This document shows positions 60,112-64,000 of a stretch of 64,000 bases of DNA, in pieces. The notes under the pieces were generated by a model, which had not been told where the DNA came from, searched no databases, and was given only the letters and a program-made list of their open reading frames with translations. Location of the stretch: positions 45,810 to 109,809 of the forward strand of contig DAOUJS010000162.1 in assembly GCA_034422355.1 (NCBI GenBank). Direction: 5' to 3'. The DNA comes from CATOSP01 sp034422355 (GTDB taxonomy: Bacteria; Chloroflexota; Dehalococcoidia; Lucifugimonadales; UBA3495). Both the position numbers and the translations under genes were made by a program. The stretch's first letter is position 1, and each line of letters starts with the position of its first letter.

Positions 60112-61470
60112 ATGTCAGGACCGTTCCAAATGGGAGTTGCCGAGTCCGCAGAGGCAGTCCGTCGAGGAGAACTTTCCCCTGTCGACCTTACCCTGTCCCT
60201 ACTGGAGCGCATAGACTCCATAGACCCGGACCTGCAAGCCTGGGCCACGATTGACCGGGAAGAAGCGTTGGGAGAGGCCCGGCAGAAGGAGCAGGAATTC
60301 TCCGGCTCCGGGCCAACGGGACATATCCCAGGGGTGCCGGTGGGATTGAAGGACATCTTCTACACCGCCGGGATGAAGACCGCTGCCGGGTCCCGAATAT
60401 ACTCCGACTTCGTTCCCGATTATGACGCCACGGTGGTCACCAAAATCAGGGAAGCGGGCGGCATAATTCTGGGCAAGGCCGTCACCACCGAGTTCGCCAG
60501 CGGCGACCCCTCTCCGACCATCAACCCCTGGAATCCGGCCCACACTCCCGGAGGTTCCAGCAGCGGCTCATCGGTGGCTGTAGCCGCCCGCATGTGCGCT
60601 GCCGCCCTGGGTTCCCAGACGGGCGGGTCCACCTGCCGCCCTGCCGCGTATAACGGCATCGTCGGGCTTAAGCCTACCTACGGGCGCATAAGCCGGTACG
60701 GCGTGGTGCCGGTCAGTTGGTCCCTGGATACTGTCGGAATACTGGTGCGCAGCGTCGATGATGCTGCCCTGATGCTCCAGGTATTGGCCGGCTACGACCC
60801 GAAGGACCCCGGTTCCGTCAACTCTCCCGTCCCGGACTACCAGGAACAGGTTGAACAGGCAGACCGTCCACCCCGGATAGGACTGCTTCGGGGCTTCTTC
60901 CAGGAACACGCAACCGGAGAAGTATGGACGCATACGGAAGCGGTGGCCCAACAACTGGCCCAGGCCGGGGCCGTGGTTGAGGAACTTGCCCTCCCGGACA
61001 GCTTCGGCACCGCCCATAGCTGCCAGCGGACGGTCAGCAACGTGGAATGTGCCGCATTCCATGATCAGTTTTTCCGCGACAGGGCCGATGAGTACGGGGC
61101 AAGGATTCGCTCCAGCATTGAGATGGGTATGCTCATACCCGGGGTCTACTATCTCCAGGCGCAGCGTCTGCGCCGCCAGTTCCGCCTCGACATGACCGCC
61201 ATGATGACGGGTGTGGATGTGGTAATGACCCCCGCCACGCCCGCTCCGCCGCCCGAGGATTTGAGCACTACCGGCGACGCGGCGTTCCAGTCCCCCTGGA
61301 CCTCCGCCGGGCTGCCCACTGTGGTAGTCCCTTCTGGACTGAGCGAGTCCGGCCTCCCGCTGGCGGTCCAATTCGCCGCCCCTCCGCTGGAGGAAGGGCG
61401 ATTGCTGGGAGCGGCACGCTGGTGTGAGCGGACCCTCGGGGTGTCCCTGTCACCGCCCAACTTCCCCTAG
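60112..61470 (+). CDS. Amidase (amidase-signature family)
   Basis: 452 residues. Catalytic triad region: Lys in VGLKDIFYTAGM, Ser in HTPGGSSSGSSVAVAA and nucleophile Ser in GSQTGGSTCRPAAYNGIVG. Close to GatA-like and AtzE-type enzymes, but there is no gatB or gatC nearby, so it is more likely a catabolic amide hydrolase. The small gene at 59824 may be its subunit. Confidence 0.9.
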   Translation: MSGPFQMGVAESAEAVRRGELSPVDLTLSLLERIDSIDPDLQAWATIDREEALGEARQKEQEFSGSGPTGHIPGVPVGLKDIFYTAGMKTAAGSRIYSDFVPDYDATVVTKIREAGGIILGKAVTTEFASGDPSPTINPWNPAHTPGGSSSGSSVAVAARMCAAALGSQTGGSTCRPAAYNGIVGLKPTYGRISRYGVVPVSWSLDTVGILVRSVDDAALMLQVLAGYDPKDPGSVNSPVPDYQEQVEQADRPPRIGLLRGFFQEHATGEVWTHTEAVAQQLAQAGAVVEELALPDSFGTAHSCQRTVSNVECAAFHDQFFRDRADEYGARIRSSIEMGMLIPGVYYLQAQRLRRQFRLDMTAMMTGVDVVMTPATPAPPPEDLSTTGDAAFQSPWTSAGLPTVVVPSGLSESGLPLAVQFAAPPLEEGRLLGAARWCERTLGVSLSPPNFP

Positions 61471-61893
61471 TCCAGCAGTCTCCATTCACGTAATCCTGAA
61501 GCTGCAACCTGCCCATCGGCAGGCTGGTAATGAGATTATCTGGCGAGTTTGGCTTTGCACCAAAACCCCGGCCTGAATCAAAAGTAGGCCCTGAACCAAA
61601 AGTAGGTTCTGGCAGTTACGGAGAGGTTCCGAGCAGAAGTCTAGTCCTGCTGCCGGACCTACTGATCTGAGGACAATGCGAGGGCTGGCTGACCAAGAAC
61701 TGTGCGTTGCAGTATGTAACTTCAACCCGATTGGTTCGGGCACTCAGACAGCCCCCCGTGGTGGTTAGACACGGGAGGTTTCACGGACACCTGGAGAGGT
61801 TGGATTATGTAGGTGATTTCCGTTACCGGCTACTGCAGGTTACAGGAGTCGGACAATCTAATCAAGGCCGACATTGACAGGGTCTTTCGATTC
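61471..61893 (+). other. Non-coding interval with IS remnants
   Basis: About 420 bases without a supportable gene. It holds only a two-copy tandem repeat (61573-61608). The reading frames present lack recognisable domains. Likely insertion-sequence debris. Confidence 0.4.
61573..61608 (+). repeat. Tandem 18-bp repeat, two copies
   Basis: CTGAATCAAAAGTAGGCC followed immediately by CTGAACCAAAAGTAGGTT, 15 of 18 bases identical. The spacing and CAAAAGTAGG core look like terminal transposase-binding repeats of an IS21-type element, but no other IS21 part is visible. Confidence 0.55.
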
Positions 61894-62980
61894 TCAAGGA
61901 GGGGAAATTCCGAGAAGAGCCAGAACCTCCAGGGGCTTGTAGCTGTAGTGCCGCAACGCCGCCGCGATGTTGGTTGCCCCGGTTTGCCGTAGCAGCCCCA
62001 ATGTCGTGTTGCGCAAGGCCGCCATCACCTGGGGCGCCGACCCGCTCCTCACTTGGGATGCGTCCTCTTTCATGGTCACGTCCCGCACGTAATGCAGCCG
62101 GTTCTCGATTCCCCAATGGCTCCGCCACAGGCGCAGCAACTCCGGGGGCCCAGCCTGAGCCGGACTCAAGCGTGATGGCGTAGGCCAGCTCCTTTCTGGC
62201 CGCTCCCTTACGGGTCACCTTGCGCTCCACACAGCACACCTGCCCTACCTGGGGCCAGTCCAGATATTCATTGAGGGCGGAAAAGGCCCACAGGGTACGC
62301 TCTTCCCAACGGTCGCCGTGCCGCCCGCACTCCCCAGCCCTGGCCAACTCTTCCCCCCAGGGTGGTTCGGCAAACAGCAGGGCAATACCGGCCCGCAGGG
62401 TAGGTTGGTTATCCTTCGCCACCCAGAAATAGCCGCCGCCTTGCTCCACCAACTGCCGGCTCAGGTTCTTCTGGGCATACAGGGCGTCCCCAGTCACCAC
62501 TCGCCCGGCCGGATCAACCCGGCCAACACTTCCGGAGCCACGCTCAACTCCGCTTCCTTCTCCCCTACCCCCCTTTTGAGCCAGGGTCAGGCCCAGTTGC
62601 TGCCCATATAGCGCCACCAGATGCACTCCAGGCAGTTCCTCGCCATGAATGCCCCGCAGACTTTTCCCGTCAATGGCCACCGCCTGCGCCCGGCCGCCCA
62701 ATTCCTCCTGGGCCCATGCTGGGAGCGCTGCCTCGAAAGCCTCCCGGTCCAACCGTTTGAAGACCAGATGCAAAGTGGATACCGCCGGAGTCTTGCTCCC
62801 TTTGAGACCCAGCCTGGGAGCCAAATCGCTATGCTCCCGGCCCCATAGGTGAATGGCGTAGAGGCTGTGGCAGTTGGCCAACATGGCACAGACCGCCAGG
62901 GTCAGAATCGCGGGCAAGCTATGGCGTCTTCCCGAAGGGCTGCGGGGGTCCGGCACTTGCTCTAAGGCATGATGGAAAGG
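61894..62980 (-). pseudogene. Frameshifted ISAs1-family transposase
   Basis: The N-terminal part reads EQVPDPRSPSGRRHSLPAIL and AVAIDGKSLRG, typical ISAs1/H-repeat transposase. The frame is broken: after LTLAQKG the expected EKEAELSVAPEVLAGLIRPG lies in another frame, beginning at a run of six C (62568-62573 on the plus strand), and the original frame resumes near 62500 with RVVTGDALYAQ. A third shift near 62165 puts the C-terminus (LLRLWRSHWGIENRLHYVRD) in yet another frame. No start codon in frame near the conserved beginning. Non-functional unless the shifts are sequencing errors. Confidence 0.8.
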
Positions 62981-63241
62981 CCATTTGCTGACATGGAAGT
63001 CATGCGCCAGGATATGCGCAAGATGCGGGCCGACATGCTGGAAATGCAGACCAAGACGCGGTCCGGGATGCGAGACATGGAGACCCGCCTGCGGTCCGAC
63101 ATGCATGACATGAAATCTCGCTTGCAGGACCGGATTGATTACAATTTTCGGACGCTATTGCTGGTCATGGTCGGACTTTGGGGCACCACCATTGCGTCCA
63201 TCATTGGCGTCCTTCTGACCATAGTGCTCCAGGCAGCCTGA
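62969..63241 (+). CDS. Coiled-coil protein with C-terminal membrane anchor
   Basis: 90 residues. Methionine/arginine/aspartate-rich heptads (MRQDMRKMRADMLEMQTKTR, MRDMETRLRSDMHDMKSRLQ) form a coiled coil, followed by one transmembrane helix (LLLVMVGLWGTTIASIIGVLL). Similar architecture to small tail-anchored proteins of unknown function. The start overlaps the edge of the transposase remnant on the opposite strand, so the IS appears to have landed just beside it. Confidence 0.6.
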   Translation: MMERPFADMEVMRQDMRKMRADMLEMQTKTRSGMRDMETRLRSDMHDMKSRLQDRIDYNFRTLLLVMVGLWGTTIASIIGVLLTIVLQAA

Positions 63242-63555
63242 CGTCCGGCGTCCGGTGACGAGGCACCAGGGCCGGTTGCCCGCTCCAGCCGCCCGGAGGG
63301 ACGGACCCCCAACAACCTGATACACTTCTATCCTCCGGTTTGACAGTCCCTATAGGGCATCCTGTTCTTGCTGGAGGAACATATCACCTCCCGGCAACAT
63401 GGCCAGCGGGGGAAACCAGGGATGCAGGATACCCAGCCAAGCCGGATTTCCAACTTCATCTGAGGGCTTCATCCGGGGGGTTGCCGGCGGCTTCATCCGC
63501 GGCCTCCAACAGAATGCCATTGTAATGACGGGGAATTCAAATGGGAGGAGGTCCC
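63242..63555 (+). other. Non-coding leader region of the last gene
   Basis: 314 bases with no supportable gene. Contains a TTGACA at about 63340-63345 without a good -10, a palindrome CCCTATAGGG (63348-63357) and two copies of GGCTTCATCCG. Possibly a long regulated leader; no riboswitch class recognised. Confidence 0.4.
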
Positions 63556-64000
63556 ATGAGACGAAGAAACCGCAGGTTGACCGGCTTTATACTGGCTTCT
63601 GCCGGATTGGTTATTGCTTTATCGGTCCTGGGCCTGGCGGCCATTGGTCTTCTCTCCGTAAATACTGTAACCGCCACCGGCGATTGCAGCCTCACTTGTG
63701 TGGACCAGAACAGGAACGGAATCATAGATAAAGCCGAGGTCATAAATGTGATCAACGCTTATCTATTTGGCGATCCAATACCCCCTCCTGCTCGCGGCCC
63801 GGCGCCCCTCGACCTGGATGAAATCCTCGCCCGGTTGAAGGCAAACGCTGCTGAGTTCGAGTATGCCATCGGCAAGCACGGCGGCACCCTGACCTACACG
63901 ACCATCGGCGGTCCCCTCACCTTCAACCTGGCTATCGCCACCGACTCCTCGTCGTCCGAGGTCCTGGGTTATCTTTTCGAGGGCCTCACCCAAACCTCCT
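63556..64000 (+). CDS. Dockerin-like EF-hand fused to a peptide-binding protein (3'-truncated)
   Basis: 148 codons before the window ends. ATG at 63556 follows GGGAGGAGG. Residues 1-about 40 are a signal anchor (LTGFILASAGLVIALSVLGL); residues about 43-70 carry CSLTCVDQNRNGIIDKAEVI, a calcium-binding dockerin/EF-hand loop (D-x-N-x-N-G-I-I-D); after a proline linker comes GGTLTYTTIGGPLTFNLAI and SSSSEVLGYLFEGLTQTS, the start of a family 5 (oligopeptide/nickel-type) solute-binding domain. The gene runs off the end of the window. Confidence 0.85.
   Translation, partial: MRRRNRRLTGFILASAGLVIALSVLGLAAIGLLSVNTVTATGDCSLTCVDQNRNGIIDKAEVINVINAYLFGDPIPPPARGPAPLDLDEILARLKANAAEFEYAIGKHGGTLTYTTIGGPLTFNLAIATDSSSSEVLGYLFEGLTQTS

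Noticed and set aside
62980..63106. N-terminal extension of the transposase frame
   Set aside because: It is antisense to the coiled-coil gene at 62969 and has no similarity to ISAs1 transposases.
63360..63450. Cyclic-di-GMP (GEMM) riboswitch
   Set aside because: GGAAACCAGGG followed by GCCAAGCCGG is suggestive, but the invariant GGGACGCAAAGCC segment is missing.
1..64000. CRISPR array, prophage or rRNA operon
   Set aside because: No regularly spaced repeats, phage structural genes or rRNA-like sequence were seen on either strand.

Overview
The window looks like a chromosomal segment of a GC-rich, free-living bacterium. My best guess is Chloroflexota of the Dehalococcoidia/SAR202 type. I base this on the overall protein-family mix: EtfB-EtfA fusion, paired acyl-CoA dehydrogenases, many amidohydrolases, NHL and SMP-30 propellers and Gfo/Idh oxidoreductases. 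There is no 16S gene here, so the taxonomy is inference. Several genes use TTG or GTG starts.

Region by region. 1-10.3 kb (+): the distal part of the ribosomal protein superoperon (L6 truncated by the window edge, L18, S5, L30, L15, SecY, Adk, Map, IF-1, L36, S13, S11, S4, RpoA, L17, TruA, L13, S9). 10.3-17.9 kb (-): a methionine/SAM-cycle operon (mtnA, mtnP, rhodanese, ahcY, metK, a deiodinase-family gene, a phosphohexomutase) behind a promoter, a clear SAM-I riboswitch and an intrinsic terminator. 18.2-29.7 kb: nicotinate phosphoribosyltransferase coupled to a one-piece electron transfer flavoprotein, two acyl-CoA dehydrogenases, a YHS protein, an epimerase, an esterase and two amidohydrolases. 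29.7-36.2 kb (+): a two-component and stress-protein island (zinc ribbon, PAS-GAF kinase, NarL-type regulator, a possible structured RNA, receiver protein, UspA proteins, a UspA-cNMP-binding fusion). 36.2-45.7 kb: MFS exporter, a UGSC-family selenoprotein with its conserved neighbour, a propeller protein, oxidoreductases and a thiolase/DUF35 pair. 45.8-50.7 kb (+): a second MFS protein, then a Fur-type regulator with a zinc/manganese ABC importer. 51-57.5 kb: a DUF502 membrane protein, then a minus-strand partner-switching operon (STAS, REC-PP2C, RsbW-like kinase, solute-binding lipoprotein, membrane histidine kinase), followed by tRNA-Ala(GGC). 57.7-64 kb: two propeller proteins, an amidase with a small partner, a decayed ISAs1-type transposase, a coiled-coil membrane protein and the start of a lipid-linked or secreted dockerin-like/peptide-binding protein cut by the window edge.

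The most notable result is two separate in-frame UGA codons, each exactly at the family's redox-active position and each followed by a perfect hairpin with the geometry of a bacterial SECIS element: one in an iodothyronine-deiodinase-like protein (UGA at 12188-12190, minus strand) and one in a UGSC-motif protein (UGA at 39040-39042, minus strand). Both would normally be called as broken or split genes. The deiodinase-like selenoprotein sits inside the SAM-riboswitch operon, which links it to sulfur/methionine metabolism. The organism is therefore predicted to decode selenocysteine, although no sel genes are in the window.
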